Program-made: the position numbers and the translations under genes
In this document: in pieces, positions 10,122-19,806 of the stretch
Layout: every line of letters starts with the position of its first letter
Position numbering within the stretch: position 1 is the first letter of the stretch
Notes under the pieces: model-generated
What the model saw: only the letters and a program-made list of their open reading frames with translations
Database searches by the model: none
What the model was told of the DNA's origin: nothing
Assembly (NCBI RefSeq): GCF_024102715.1
Contig: NZ_JAGFJM010000013.1
Coordinates: forward strand, 1 to 42,323
Length of the DNA: 42,323 nucleotides
Direction: 5' to 3'
DNA from: Nitrosomonas communis
GTDB lineage: Bacteria > Pseudomonadota > Gammaproteobacteria > Burkholderiales > Nitrosomonadaceae

Positions 10122-10642
10122 TAGTATTCCCCTTGATAAAGGATATCGGCGCGACGGTTCTCAATCCATGAAGACTCATCATGACCCACTGCGCGAGGTT
10201 TTTCCTCACCCAAGCTTACTGCTTCAATCTGATGATCACTCGCACCCGACAACAGCATGGCATTTTTCACGCTGTCTGCACGACGCTGGCCAAGCGCAAG
10301 ATTATACTCGCGACTTCCACGCTCATCTGTATTACCTTGCAACAATACCCTTGCATTTGAGTTGTCTCGCAGGTATTTGGCATGTGCCAGCACTAGCTCT
10401 CTATACTGGTTTCTGATGGTATAGCTATCAAAGTCGAAATAAACACTACGCTGGGACAAAATGTTAGAAGGATCTCGTAATGGACTCATGGCGAACCCAC
10501 CTGATCCCATACCATCCTGTGTACCCATGCCACCACTCCCACCACCCATGGTTCGATCCTCCATCTCACTTGTAGGCTGTGTAGATTGGCTTGCGCACGC
10601 TGACAATAAACAAATTGTCAGCACACTCAAAATTTTTCTCAT
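10121..10642 (-). CDS. pal: Peptidoglycan-associated outer-membrane lipoprotein Pal
   Basis: A 173-residue lipoprotein. The lipobox LLSAC places the acylated Cys at 16. It is anchored to the outer membrane and binds meso-diaminopimelate of peptidoglycan through its OmpA-like domain. That domain runs from about 68 (VYFDFDSYTIR) through GNTDERGSREYNLALGQRRA to the C-terminus. The linker (about 30-52) is unusually Gly/Met-rich (GGGSGGMGTQDGMGSGG). It is translated right after tolB and coupled to cpoB. Confidence 0.97.
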   Translation of the reverse strand: MRKILSVLTICLLSACASQSTQPTSEMEDRTMGGGSGGMGTQDGMGSGGFAMSPLRDPSNILSQRSVYFDFDSYTIRNQYRELVLAHAKYLRDNSNARVLLQGNTDERGSREYNLALGQRRADSVKNAMLLSGASDHQIEAVSLGEEKPRAVGHDESSWIENRRADILYQGEY

Positions 10643-10658
10643 TTTTTACCTTATAAAA

Positions 10659-11977
10659 TTAATTAACGAAGTTACCGATACGCTGCGATTTCAGCAAGGG
10701 TCCCCATACCGGTTCTCTAATATCACCAGTTTGTGATGAAAGCCGCTGCTTCGTTTGTCCATCGCTCGAAACGGCGGATAATATACCACGTCCGCTTATT
10801 TCAGTAGCGTATAAAATCATCTTGCCATTAGGGGCAAAACTGGGCGATTCATCAAACCTTGAATCGGTTAGTAATTGCATTTGTCGTCTAGCAAAATCTT
10901 GTACTGCAATATTAAACTTGCCATTATGACGATGAATGTAAGCAAAGCTTTTCCCATCGGGACTATAGCGTGGACTTACATTATAATTTCCTTCAAATGT
11001 GAGGCGCTCAGCTACGCCCGCTTGAGCGCCGATTATCGCCATACGGTATATTTGCGGACTGCCTCCACGATCAGAGGTAAAAATAATCGAGCGACCATCC
11101 GGAGAAAAACTAGGTTCCGTATCAATCCCAGAACTTTGTGCAAGCCTCTGTAAGCCACTGCCATCCGCATTAATCAGAAATATTTGAGAACCCCCGTGCA
11201 TAGTCAATACCACAGCCAGTTTACTGCCATCGGGAGACCAGGCCGGTGCACTGTTACTCCCCTTAAAATTAGCGACAGCCTTTCGTTCCCGCGTTGATAG
11301 TGTTTGCACGTAAACGACGGGCTTCTTGCTTTCAAATGAGACATAGGCAAGTTTTCTGCCATCGGGTGACCATGCAGGTGAAATAATTGGTTCGGTATAT
11401 TCGATGACTGACTGAGGATTAAAGCCGTCAGAATCAGCTACTTGCAGCGCATATTTGTTGCCTTGTTTCATTACATAAGCAATACGGGTGCTAAATACTC
11501 CAATATCACCGGTCAACGCTTCGTAAACAACATCAGCAATACGATGAGCGGCGGCGCGTAGCTGATCGACTGAAACCGTCCCTGCAAATCCAGTCACCTG
11601 TGCGCGCTTAGCGACATCCATCAAACGAAAGCGCACATCAACCCGTCCATCCGGCAGCATCGTCGTGCTACCTATCACGAGCGCGCTCGCGCCTCGATTT
11701 TGCCAATCTGCATACATGATCTCTTCTGGTTCATGAGGCGTGTGTCCCAATGATTCAATTAACCTGAATAAACCTGTGCGCTCCAAATCGGCTGCCACCA
11801 CAGCCGTTATACTCTGCGGAAGTCTTGATTCAGCAGAAAACGGAACAATGGCAATAGGAATTCTGGTCGCCCCCCCCCAAATATCTCGATATTCAGCGCA
11901 GCATTAAGCGGCGCATGCATAATCGATAGCATCAGGAAAAGCACATAAAAGGAAATATGATGTAAATAGTTCCACAT
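10659..11977 (-). CDS. tolB: Tol-Pal system beta-propeller protein TolB, interrupted by a frameshift
   Basis: TolB is the periplasmic beta-propeller of the Tol-Pal complex. The 5' part (ATG at 11977) encodes a signal peptide and LNIEIFGGG, then runs out of frame and stops at 11807. The family sequence continues in the next frame: the bases after the G run read ATRIPIAIVPFSAESRLP, then VVAADLERTGLFRLIES, an N-terminal domain and six repeats of the SPDGRKLAY or SPDGSKLAV type. The shift lies in a run of nine Gs on the coding strand (11878-11870); ten Gs, or seven, would restore one reading frame. I regard it as one gene with a one-base deletion, either a sequencing error or a real variable tract. 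The rest of the protein looks intact, and the neighbours are normal tol-pal genes. Confidence 0.9.
11870..11878 (-). repeat. Homopolymer of nine G (coding strand) inside tolB
   Basis: The plus strand shows nine consecutive C residues. The reading frame of tolB changes exactly here. Such runs are prone both to sequencing/assembly length errors and to slipped-strand mispairing in vivo. Confidence 0.97.
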
Positions 11978-12013
11978 AGCAGCAACTCTCAAAAAAATTG
12001 CAATCTATAAAAA

Positions 12014-13105
12014 TTAAAGCGATTCACGATAATATACTGTGAGATTAAAATCACGAAATTCTCTGAATAACGCCGAATCAGGTGGTAGCGGCAACGGTGT
12101 GGACAAGAAAATAGCTCTTTCCACTGCTTCATCAAATGCAGCATAACCGCTCGTTCTGCGTAACACCACATTCAATACTTCTCCACCAGGTAACAGCGTC
12201 ACCTTGAACTCAGCGACTGGATTACCCGGTAAATCGGGCGGCATGACAATACGACTTCTGATTTTTGCCTGGATCATTGCCTTATATTTAGCTATTTCAT
12301 CTGCCTGCCTGTTCTTCTCAGCAGCAGTGCTTTGTGCAATGGCTTCCTGCTGACGTTGCTGCTTGATTTCCTCAGCACGTTGCTGCTCCTTGAGTAGCTT
12401 TTCCTTCTCAACTTCAGTTTTTTTCGTTGCCTCCTTAACCACTTCTGGCTTTGCCACCTTCTCCTTGATTGGCTCTGCTTTGGCAGGCGTCTCTTTGACT
12501 AACTCAGGCTGCTTCGTCACCTCTTTTACCGGCTGAGGTTTTACTGCTTTCTCCTTGCTCTCAGTAGCAGTTTTTTTGGGCAGTGGAGGTGCTTCTACTT
12601 TGACCGGCTCAGGCTTGGGTGGCGTCTCTTTAACTGGCTCGGGTTGCTTTGTCACCTCCTTTACCGACCGGGGCTTTACTATTTTCTCCTTGATCTCGAT
12701 AGCAGGTTTTCTGGGCGGAGAAGGAGGCTCTACTCTGACCGGCTCAGGCTTAGGTGGCGTCTGTTTAACTGGCTCGGCTTGCTTTGTCACCTCCTTTACC
12801 GGCTGATGTTTTACTGTTTTCTCCTGGATCTCAGCGGTATTTTTTTTGGGCGGCGGAGGTGTTTCTACACTGACCGATTCAGGCTTGAGCGTTGTCTGTT
12901 TAATCACAGGAGCAGGCTTGACAGCTTGCGGCAGCTCACTCCATAAATCGACAACCATAGTTTCAGGAGGTTCATTCTTCCAGCTTAAACCAAAAACCAT
13001 GAATATAAAAAAGACAAAATGAACGAGCAGAGCTAGTACAGCAGCCCGCAATAGCCCTGGCTCTGCATGCGAAACATCGCGCCAAGCTGTCACATTCATC
13101 GTCAC
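12014..13105 (-). CDS. tolA: Tol-Pal system protein TolA
   Basis: The 363-residue inner-membrane protein spans the periplasm and connects TolQ/TolR energy transduction to TolB and Pal. It has one transmembrane helix at about 20-41, a long Pro/Lys/Glu-rich stalk (about 60-230), a charged helix (about 230-275) and a C-terminal TolA/TonB-like domain with AKIRSRIVMPPDLPGNP and VLRRTSGYAAFDEAVERA. The stalk is built from three 45-residue repeats (separate entry), so it is more PPII-like than the Ala/Lys-rich helix of E. coli TolA. It starts 8 bp after the tolR stop. Confidence 0.95.
   Translation of the reverse strand: MTMNVTAWRDVSHAEPGLLRAAVLALLVHFVFFIFMVFGLSWKNEPPETMVVDLWSELPQAVKPAPVIKQTTLKPESVSVETPPPPKKNTAEIQEKTVKHQPVKEVTKQAEPVKQTPPKPEPVRVEPPSPPRKPAIEIKEKIVKPRSVKEVTKQPEPVKETPPKPEPVKVEAPPLPKKTATESKEKAVKPQPVKEVTKQPELVKETPAKAEPIKEKVAKPEVVKEATKKTEVEKEKLLKEQQRAEEIKQQRQQEAIAQSTAAEKNRQADEIAKYKAMIQAKIRSRIVMPPDLPGNPVAEFKVTLLPGGEVLNVVLRRTSGYAAFDEAVERAIFLSTPLPLPPDSALFREFRDFNLTVYYRESL
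12482..12886 (-). repeat. Three tandem 135-bp repeats encoding the TolA stalk
   Basis: Residues 74-118, 119-163 and 164-208 of TolA are near-copies of a 45-residue unit. Each runs from K-P-E-x-V-x-V-E through E-K-x-V-K and V-K-E-V-T-K-Q to V-K-x-T-P. The DNA repeats are imperfect but clearly related. Such repeats can change copy number by recombination, which would alter stalk length in steps of 45 residues. Confidence 0.9.
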
Positions 13106-13112
13106 TTACATG

Positions 13113-13529
13113 CTATCTAGGTTTTGTAAGCAGTCCGACTTTGCTCACTTGTTCTTGCTGCAAGATATCCATGATATTAATCACTTCTTCATAACGCACA
13201 TTTTTATCTGCAGCGATCACGACAGGTTGTTCCGTATTTTGCATCTGTTTATTTTTGATTGCTTTCACTAACTCGCTACGGCTCATCTTCTGCTCACTAC
13301 CCGCTTTACTACGGTCACGTAATGTTAGACCGCCATCTGCAGCAATGATAACCTCCAATGGCTCAACTGGGGCAGTAGACGATTTGCCAATTTGGGGCAA
13401 CTCTATTTGACCAGGATGAATGAGTGGTGCAGTGATCATAAAAATAACCAGCAACACCAACATCACATCAATGTACGGCACAACATTGATTTCATTCATT
13501 AAACGACGTTTAGCTCGACGATTAATCAT
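13113..13529 (-). CDS. tolR: Tol-Pal system protein TolR (ExbD family)
   Basis: A 138-residue inner-membrane protein that forms the proton-powered motor with TolQ. The N-terminal MNEINVVPYIDVMLVLLVIF contains the transmembrane helix with the essential Asp (in the YIDVML motif). The remainder is the periplasmic TolR domain ending LQQEQVSKVGLLTKPR. Length is typical. It lies 17 bp after tolQ and 7 bp before tolA. Confidence 0.97.
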   Translation of the reverse strand: MINRRAKRRLMNEINVVPYIDVMLVLLVIFMITAPLIHPGQIELPQIGKSSTAPVEPLEVIIAADGGLTLRDRSKAGSEQKMSRSELVKAIKNKQMQNTEQPVVIAADKNVRYEEVINIMDILQQEQVSKVGLLTKPR

Positions 13530-13546
13530 GGGAAGACCACGTTCTT

Positions 13547-14230
13547 CTATAATTTTGCTGCGCGTCGCTGCAGCACATTGGACAGCTCTTCCATAAAACT
13601 TTCGTACCGTGTTGCTAACTGACTGGTATCACTAGCATAACGATTATAGGCAATAACCGCCGGGATCGCTGCAAACAAACCCATCGCTGTGGCGATTAAT
13701 GCTTCTGCAATACCAGGCGCAACGTGCGCAATTGTCGCCTGGGTCAAATTAGATAGTTCACGAAATGCATTCATGATACCCCAGACTGTGCCAAATAGAC
13801 CTACATAGGGACTCACTGATCCTACAGTGGCCAAAAAAGACAAATGTGACTCCAGCCTATCCATTTCGCGTTGATAGGCAGCACGCATTGCACCCCGGGT
13901 ACTGTCCATCATGGCACCAATATCCATACCAGCCTGATGCTTAGTAAATTCACGAAATCCCGCCTCAAAAATACGCTCCATACTCCCCGCCATGTCACGT
14001 GCACCAGTCGCACGCTGGTAAAGCGCACTCAAATCCACCCCTCTCCAGAAAGTATTTTCAAACTCGTCGCTTTGTTTGATCGCCAGTCTAATTGCAAACA
14101 TCTTACGAAAAATAAACCACCACGATAACAATGATGCAACCAACAAAAGCAGCATCACCAGCTGGACAGGCAGACTGGCACTGCTAACCAGGTAAAAAAG
14201 CGATAGATCTTGAGTAACAGTCGTATTCAT
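13547..14230 (-). CDS. tolQ: Tol-Pal system protein TolQ (MotA/TolQ/ExbB proton channel)
   Basis: A 227-residue inner-membrane protein with three predicted helices: about 20-40, about 130-155 (VGSVSPYVGLFGTVWGIMNA) and about 165-190 (VAPGIAEALIATAMGLFAAI). It is the pentameric channel subunit that pairs with TolR to use the proton motive force for outer-membrane constriction. The Pro/Gly-rich helix motifs of ExbB/TolQ are complete. It starts 6 bp after the ybgC stop. Confidence 0.97.
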   Translation of the reverse strand: MNTTVTQDLSLFYLVSSASLPVQLVMLLLLVASLLSWWFIFRKMFAIRLAIKQSDEFENTFWRGVDLSALYQRATGARDMAGSMERIFEAGFREFTKHQAGMDIGAMMDSTRGAMRAAYQREMDRLESHLSFLATVGSVSPYVGLFGTVWGIMNAFRELSNLTQATIAHVAPGIAEALIATAMGLFAAIPAVIAYNRYASDTSQLATRYESFMEELSNVLQRRAAKL

Positions 14231-14236
14231 AATAAT

Positions 14237-14671
14237 TTATTTTTCGATTTTTTGACGAAGCATTACAGGGACACTCACCGGCTTGAGATTATTGACGCCC
14301 ACACATACCACATGAATAATTGCACTGACTAACATGACCTGATCTCGTAATACCTGCTGAAATAAGGTGATGCGACTTCTGCCGATCTCGGTTACCTGCA
14401 CGGTCACGTGTAATAAATCATCAAGAAACGCTGGTTTGAAATATTCAATATTAAGCGATCGCACCATAAAAATTATTTGATGAGCTTGAATCAATGTATT
14501 AACGTCAAACCCCATTTCTCGCAACCATTCGTAGCGGGCGCGCTCCATAAAATTAAGATAAGTGGCATGATAAACAACCCCCCCGGTATCGGTATCCTGA
14601 TAATAAACCCGTACTGGATGGAAAAAAATATCACTCGATAAAGCCAACTCTGTTTGGCGCTTGAAACTCAT
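14237..14671 (-). CDS. ybgC: Acyl-CoA thioesterase YbgC (4HBT hot-dog family)
   Basis: A 144-residue hot-dog thioesterase, usually the first gene of the tol-pal operon. The 4HBT signature YYQDTDTGGVVYHATYLNF contains the catalytic Asp, followed by MERARYEWL. In E. coli YbgC hydrolyses acyl-CoA/ACP thioesters and associates with phospholipid-synthesis enzymes; its role with Tol is unclear. It directly follows ruvB and is 6 bp from tolQ. Confidence 0.95.
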   Translation of the reverse strand: MSFKRQTELALSSDIFFHPVRVYYQDTDTGGVVYHATYLNFMERARYEWLREMGFDVNTLIQAHQIIFMVRSLNIEYFKPAFLDDLLHVTVQVTEIGRSRITLFQQVLRDQVMLVSAIIHVVCVGVNNLKPVSVPVMLRQKIEK

Positions 14672-14713
14672 TTTTTGATCTACTGTTTATCGTTCACAAA
14701 ATTTATCAAAATT

Positions 14714-15754
14714 TCAACATTCTTCCCACAAATCATCCATCAAATTATTTTTCGCAGGAATGATATCGAAATGCTGATACGTCATGGCTGTGGCCATGCG
14801 GCCACGCGGCGTGCGCTTTAAAAATCCTTGCTGAATTAAATATGGTTCCAACACATCTTCAATCGTGTCACGTTCTTCGTTGATTGCTGCAGCAAGATTA
14901 TCTACGCCCACTGGGCCACCTTCAAATTTTTCAAGGACAGCCAACAATAGCTTTCTATCCAATACGTCAAGCCCGATTGCATCCACATCCAGCATCTTTA
15001 AAGCTGCGTCTGCCACGGATTGGGTAATACACCCTTCGGCCTTGATTTCAGCAAAGTCCCGCACCCTTCGCAACAAGCGGTTCGCAATACGAGGCGTGCC
15101 ACGCGATCGGCACGCAATCTCCATAGCGCCTTCAAAAGTAGTTCTGACATGCAGCAATCCAGCCGAACGCATTACAATTTTACTTAATTCGTCAGCAGTA
15201 TAAAACTCCAGCCGCGACACAATACCAAAACGATCTCTCAACGGATTTGTCAACATGCCAGCGCGCGTCGTCGCCCCCACCAAAGTAAAAGGCGGTAAAT
15301 CAATTTTAACTGAGCGAGCAGCTGGTCCTTCACCAATCATGATATCAAGCTGATAGTCTTCCAGCGCAGGATAGAGAATCTCCTCCACCACAGCCGATAA
15401 CCGGTGAATCTCATCGATAAACAGCACATCATTAGGCTCAAGATTGGTTAACAAAGCAGCCAAATCACCCGCCCTCTCCAAAACTGGGCCTGAAGTTTGG
15501 CGCAAGCTAACGCCCATTTCTCTAGCAATGATATGCGCCAAGGTCGTTTTACCTAAACCAGGAGGGCCGAATAGCAGCACATGATCCAACGATTCTTTCC
15601 GTCGCCGTGCAGCTTCGATGAAGATTTGTAATTGTCCTCGAATTTTTTCCTGTCCGACATACTCCTCAAGTTGTCTAGGACGTAAGGCGCGCTCTAATAC
15701 TTCTTCTTGAGAAGAGAACGGTGCTGCAGTAACGATTCGATCTGTCTCAATCAT
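14714..15754 (-). CDS. ruvB: Holliday junction branch-migration helicase RuvB
   Basis: A 346-residue AAA+ motor that drives branch migration on RuvA-bound Holliday junctions. It shows [14 protein letters not shown] at the start, Walker [13 protein letters not shown] (about 62-73), Walker [10 protein letters not shown], sensor-1 [18 protein letters not shown], the arginine finger, and a C-terminal winged helix with RTPRGRMAT. Length is typical. It lies 20 bp after ruvA. Confidence 0.98.
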   Translation of the reverse strand: MIETDRIVTAAPFSSQEEVLERALRPRQLEEYVGQEKIRGQLQIFIEAARRRKESLDHVLLFGPPGLGKTTLAHIIAREMGVSLRQTSGPVLERAGDLAALLTNLEPNDVLFIDEIHRLSAVVEEILYPALEDYQLDIMIGEGPAARSVKIDLPPFTLVGATTRAGMLTNPLRDRFGIVSRLEFYTADELSKIVMRSAGLLHVRTTFEGAMEIACRSRGTPRIANRLLRRVRDFAEIKAEGCITQSVADAALKMLDVDAIGLDVLDRKLLLAVLEKFEGGPVGVDNLAAAINEERDTIEDVLEPYLIQQGFLKRTPRGRMATAMTYQHFDIIPAKNNLMDDLWEEC

Positions 15755-15774
15755 TTACTTATCCAGAAAATACG

Positions 15775-16359
15775 CTATTTCCCTTTTGAAAGAAGCTTTA
15801 ATGCTTGTTTGATACCCTCTGAAACAGCGATATTGCTGGGTAATTGTTTGATTGCCCAATCCAGTTCCCGATCATTATAGCCCAGCGAGCGCAAGGCGTT
15901 GAGTATGTCATGACCACTTCCTGCAGAAATAACTGCCACTTCAGAATGATCCGAATCAAAATCAAATTTGTCCCGTAGCTCTAAAAGTAAACGTTCAGCA
16001 GTTTTTTTTCCTATTCCTGGAATTTTGGTAAGGAGAACAGCATCTTGAGTGGCAACTGCACGATGTATCTCTGATACACTTAATCCGGACAACAACGCCA
16101 ACGCAATTCTCGCACCAATGCCAGAGATTTTCATTAGCCGGCGAAAAACAAATCGTTCAGCTTCGGTGCCAAAACCAAATAATAAATGAGCATCGTCCCT
16201 GACGATGAAGTGAGTATAAAGTGCTACAGTTTCCCCAATCACTGGTAGCTGATAAAAAGTACTCATCGGCACATCAATTTCATAGCCAATTCCTTGCACA
16301 TCTATCAGCACTAAGGGAGGATGTTTTTCAAGCAAAATGCCTGTTATCTTCCCTATCAC
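15775..16359 (-). CDS. ruvA: Holliday junction DNA-binding protein RuvA
   Basis: A 194-residue protein that forms tetramers holding the four-way junction for RuvB. Domain I starts [20 protein letters not shown]. Domain II carries two helix-hairpin-helix motifs ([19 protein letters not shown] and [19 protein letters not shown]), and domain III ([14 protein letters not shown]) binds RuvB. A longer reading frame begins upstream, but the family N-terminus is at a GTG. That GTG overlaps the ruvC TGA in the four bases GTGA, implying translational coupling. Confidence 0.96.
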   Translation of the reverse strand: MIGKITGILLEKHPPLVLIDVQGIGYEIDVPMSTFYQLPVIGETVALYTHFIVRDDAHLLFGFGTEAERFVFRRLMKISGIGARIALALLSGLSVSEIHRAVATQDAVLLTKIPGIGKKTAERLLLELRDKFDFDSDHSEVAVISAGSGHDILNALRSLGYNDRELDWAIKQLPSNIAVSEGIKQALKLLSKGK

Positions 16360-16871
16360 ACTGTCCTTCCACGCTTTAGGTAGTGATACGTAGCTGCGAC
16401 TGATCCTACTCCGCCATGGGCGTGACAAATCGCACAAGCGAGCGCATCTGATGCATCTATCCCAGGCTTCCCCCCAAGTCTCAATAATCTTATCACCATC
16501 TCCTGCACTTGCTCTTTGCCAGCATGCCCATTACCAACCACCGCTTGTTTGATCTGCAATGCGGTATATTCAGATACCTCAAGATTATTAAGTACAGCAG
16601 CACAAATTGCTGCTCCCCGAGCCTGCCCAAGTAATAAAGTTGATTTTGGATTAATATTAACAAAGACTTGTTCTATGGCGATATAATCAGGAGCATACTG
16701 CGAAATGATGTGATTAAGACCATCAAGAATCAACTTTAATCGGGGCGGCAGTTTATTGTCTGGCGATGTTTTGATACAACCGCTACTCACATACGACAAT
16801 TTATTACCTATTTTATCGATTATCCCAAATCCAGTGATATGCAAACCGGGATCTATACCAAGAATACGAAT
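16356..16871 (-). CDS. ruvC: Holliday junction resolvase RuvC, apparently starting at ATT
   Basis: A 172-residue endonuclease that cuts junctions held by RuvAB. The conserved N-terminus [17 protein letters not shown], with the first catalytic Asp, is encoded in full. The next conserved acid is in IAIEQVFVN, and the C-terminal [14 protein letters not shown] holds the remaining acids. The only normal start codon in frame is the TTG of the Leu after DPG, which would delete the catalytic Asp. Upstream, the frame contains no ATG, GTG or TTG before an in-frame TGA. The position of the usual initiator Met is an ATT, preceded by an AGGTGA ribosome-binding site. I therefore start it at ATT. Confidence 0.9.
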   Translation of the reverse strand: MRILGIDPGLHITGFGIIDKIGNKLSYVSSGCIKTSPDNKLPPRLKLILDGLNHIISQYAPDYIAIEQVFVNINPKSTLLLGQARGAAICAAVLNNLEVSEYTALQIKQAVVGNGHAGKEQVQEMVIRLLRLGGKPGIDASDALACAICHAHGGVGSVAATYHYLKRGRTV

Positions 16872-16875
16872 TTCT

Positions 16876-16881
16876 TCACCT
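16876..16881 (-). promoter_or_regulatory. Ribosome-binding site supporting the ATT start of ruvC
   Basis: The minus strand reads AGGTGA, complementary to the anti-Shine-Dalgarno end of 16S rRNA, four bases before the ATT codon at 16871-16869. Its spacing fits an ATT start and not the downstream TTG at 16844. Confidence 0.6.
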
Positions 16882-16891
16882 TTCCGGCAAA

Positions 16892-17617
16892 CTACCCGTC
16901 AATGACAGCAGTGGTATAAACCTCCTGTACATCGTCAATATTCTCTAATGCATCTAACAGTTTTTGCATTCTGACTGCATCATCCCCGATTAGTAAGGTT
17001 TCGTTTATCGGTTTCATCGTGACTTCAGCAAGTTCAGCTTTAAAACCTGCTTTTTCCAATTCAGCTTTAACTGTAATGAATTCATAGGGCGCTGTAATGA
17101 CCTCTATGCTTTTATCTTCATTACTAATAATATCTTCCGCGCCTGCTTCCAACGCTGCTTCCATCAATCGCTCTTCGTCGGCACCAGGTGCAAACAGCAA
17201 TTGCCCACAATGTTTAAATAGAAATGCAACCGATCCGTCCGTACCTAGGTTACCCCCATATTTTGTGAATGCATGACGCACATCAGCAACGGTTCGCGTT
17301 CGATTATCCGTCATACAATCCACCATGATTGCGGCTCCTGCCACGCCATAGCCTTCGTAACGGATTTCTTCATAACTTACCCCCTCCAGATCACCACAGC
17401 CACGCTTTATCGCACGCTCGATGTTGTCTTTCGGCATATTGTGTTCATACGCCTTATCAATGGCTAGACGCAAGCGTGGATTACTCCCTGGATCAGCTCC
17501 CCCTAATCGAGCTGCAACAGTTATTTCCTTAATCAATCGTGTGAAGATCTTGCCACGCTTGGCATCCTGTGCAGCTTTCTTATGTTTAATATTAGCCCAC
17601 TTGCTGTGACCTGCCAT
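16892..17617 (-). CDS. yebC: YebC/PmpR family transcriptional/translational regulator
   Basis: A 241-residue YebC-family protein. Hallmarks are [18 protein letters not shown] at the start, then [23 protein letters not shown] and [12 protein letters not shown]. Members act as DNA-binding regulators or, in later work, as translation factors for proline-rich stretches; I cannot tell which applies. The start is the ATG of MAGHSKW, with AAGGA ahead of it; a TTG just before it is not needed. It is first in the yebC-ruvCAB-tol-pal run and ends 20 bp before the ruvC start. Confidence 0.95.
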   Translation of the reverse strand: MAGHSKWANIKHKKAAQDAKRGKIFTRLIKEITVAARLGGADPGSNPRLRLAIDKAYEHNMPKDNIERAIKRGCGDLEGVSYEEIRYEGYGVAGAAIMVDCMTDNRTRTVADVRHAFTKYGGNLGTDGSVAFLFKHCGQLLFAPGADEERLMEAALEAGAEDIISNEDKSIEVITAPYEFITVKAELEKAGFKAELAEVTMKPINETLLIGDDAVRMQKLLDALENIDDVQEVYTTAVIDG

Positions 17618-17840
17618 CAACTTCCTTTCTTATTCAAAAATAATACAATCCTATCATCCCATCCTTTATGAATAAAGTGGTCACGATATTAAACAGAAAG
17701 AGCAAAAACACCCTGAATGGCTGCACGCTCATCAGAAAGCTAGAACCCATGGATAGTCAGCTTGAAGAGGTGCTGCCAATCACTCCCGTTAAGTGCATCA
17801 TAAAGAATCACTTTCAATTCCCCTTTTGGGGCTTGCAGCC

Positions 17841-17876
17841 GGATTGCTTTCATTTTTTTTAAGCATGAAGCAATCC
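17841..17876. repeat. Inverted repeat between yebC and glmS
   Basis: Bases 17841-17849 pair perfectly with 17868-17876, and the stem extends inwards with one bulge to CAT/ATG, leaving a loop that contains eight T residues. It lies about 40 bp past the glmS stop. No T run follows the stem on the minus strand, so it is not a textbook terminator, but it may protect or end the glmS transcript. Confidence 0.55.
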
Positions 17877-17915
17877 AGCATACGATGATGATCAAAGACA
17901 ACCTCTCCTTAACAA

Positions 17916-19763
17916 TTACTCAACTGTTACTGCCTTTGCCAAATTCCTTGGTTTATCTACATCAGTACCTTTCTGGAGGGCAACATGATAGGCCAGTAAT
18001 TGTAATGGAATAGTATGCAGAATAGGACTTAGCATTCCAGCATGCCCTGACAGTCGGATAATATGCACACCCTCACTCTCCTGGATTTGAGAATCCGCAT
18101 CAGCAAAAACGTATAGCTCCCCCCCTCGTGCCCGAACTTCCTGTAAATTAGATTTAAGCTTCTCCAATAGCGCATCATTCGGTGCAATGGCGATCACAGG
18201 CATATCCTTATCCACCAGAGCAAGTGGACCATGTTTAAGCTCTCCGGCAGCATAAGCCTCCGCATGAATATAGGAGATTTCTTTGAGTTTGAGCGCACCT
18301 TCCAAGGCAATAGGATAATGCACTCCACGCCCAAGAAATAAAGCATGACGCTTTTGAAAGAAATCACCAGCCCACTTCATCACCTGCGGCTCAATCTGCA
18401 GCGCAAGCTGGATAGCGGTAGGCAAATGCCGCAATGCCGCAATCACTTTTTGTTCAAACTCGCTAGAGAATTTATTACGCAGCTTGGCTAGTGTCACGGT
18501 TAATAGCATTAATGCAGCCAATTGAGTAGTAAATGCCTTGGTAGAAGCCACTCCGATTTCTGGTCCTGCGCGAGTAAGAAAACGTAGATCAGTCTGCCGA
18601 ATTAAAGCACTCTCAGGAACATTACAAATAGCCAAGCTATGCCTATGCCCTAATGATTTAGCATAACTAATGGCAGCCAGCGTATCAGCAGTCTCACCCG
18701 ACTGGGAGATCCCAACCACGAGTGTATGAGCATCTGCGATTGGATCACGATAACGATATTCGCTCGCGATCTCTACACTGCAAGGTAATCCTGCTATGGT
18801 CTCCAACCAATACTTGGCAACGAGGCCAGCATGATAACTGGTACCGCAGGCCAATATCAAAATACCCTTAATATGTCTGAAAACTTCTTCAGCCTCGCTA
18901 CCGAATAATTGCGGTGAAATGGAATGTGCATTTAATACCATTTCTAGTGTGTTAGCGACTGCGATGGGTTGCTCAAATATTTCCTTTTGCATGAAGTGCG
19001 AATATGGGCCCAATTCCACTGCATCGCGAGTTAAACTACTCTCCTGGATAGGCCGACTCACCTCCTTAACCTTGGCGTTATTAACACAATTCAAAATGCG
19101 ATAACCGTCATTATGTAATTCGGCCACGTCTCCTTCTTCTAGATAAATCATACGTCGTGTCACTTGTACCAATGCAGAGGCATCCGACGCAACATAGTTA
19201 CCCTCTGCTCCCAATCCTAATAGCAAAGGTGCGCCATTCCGCGCTACCACAATATGATCTGGCCGTGTTTCTTCAACTACAGCAATCGCATAGGCGCCTT
19301 GTAGTTCCGTGATCGACAAGCAAACAGCTTCAAGGAGATCATGTGTCGTCCGCAGATGCAGCGAGATAAGATGAGCTATCACCTCGGTATCTGTATCTGA
19401 AAGAAACTCGAAGCCCTCTGATTGAAGACGCTTGCGTATTGCTTCATGGTTTTCGATGATCCCATTATGGACGACAGCGATCTTCCTTTCATCTCCTGAC
19501 AAATGCGGATGGGCATTACGCTCACTAGGCGCACCATGCGTCGCCCAGCGCGTATGAGCAATGCCAGTAAACCCATGTGTTTTCTGGAGATGCGCAAGCT
19601 TACCCAATTCAGTCACACGCTCAGTGGTACGCAATCTGTGCAAACTTCCGTTTGCAACAACGATTCCCGCCGAATCGTAGCCTCGATATTCAAGTTTTGA
19701 TAACCCTTCCAACAAAACTGGTACCACGTCATGTTTAGCGATGGCTCCCACTATTCCGCACAT
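17916..19763 (-). CDS. glmS: Glutamine--fructose-6-phosphate aminotransferase GlmS
   Basis: The 615-residue enzyme makes glucosamine-6-phosphate from fructose-6-phosphate and glutamine, the entry to UDP-GlcNAc. The N-terminal glutaminase domain begins MCGIVGAIA (Cys2 nucleophile) and includes [13 protein letters not shown] and [18 protein letters not shown]. Two SIS isomerase domains follow, with [16 protein letters not shown] and the second [22 protein letters not shown]. The C-terminus ends [11 protein letters not shown], family-typical. glmU lies 43 bp upstream on the same strand. Downstream products feed peptidoglycan and LPS and, by inference, the amino-sugar exopolysaccharide encoded further right. 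Confidence 0.98.
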   Translation of the reverse strand: MCGIVGAIAKHDVVPVLLEGLSKLEYRGYDSAGIVVANGSLHRLRTTERVTELGKLAHLQKTHGFTGIAHTRWATHGAPSERNAHPHLSGDERKIAVVHNGIIENHEAIRKRLQSEGFEFLSDTDTEVIAHLISLHLRTTHDLLEAVCLSITELQGAYAIAVVEETRPDHIVVARNGAPLLLGLGAEGNYVASDASALVQVTRRMIYLEEGDVAELHNDGYRILNCVNNAKVKEVSRPIQESSLTRDAVELGPYSHFMQKEIFEQPIAVANTLEMVLNAHSISPQLFGSEAEEVFRHIKGILILACGTSYHAGLVAKYWLETIAGLPCSVEIASEYRYRDPIADAHTLVVGISQSGETADTLAAISYAKSLGHRHSLAICNVPESALIRQTDLRFLTRAGPEIGVASTKAFTTQLAALMLLTVTLAKLRNKFSSEFEQKVIAALRHLPTAIQLALQIEPQVMKWAGDFFQKRHALFLGRGVHYPIALEGALKLKEISYIHAEAYAAGELKHGPLALVDKDMPVIAIAPNDALLEKLKSNLQEVRARGGELYVFADADSQIQESEGVHIIRLSGHAGMLSPILHTIPLQLLAYHVALQKGTDVDKPRNLAKAVTVE

Positions 19764-19806
19764 AAAATCTCCTTCACGCTATATATTGTTTAATACAAAC
19801 ATGAAA

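Noticed and set aside
12555-12946. Open frames on the plus strand opposite the tolA repeats
   Set aside because: They mirror the Pro/Lys-rich tolA repeats in antisense, have low-complexity Gly/Ser/Leu composition, and have no ribosome-binding site.
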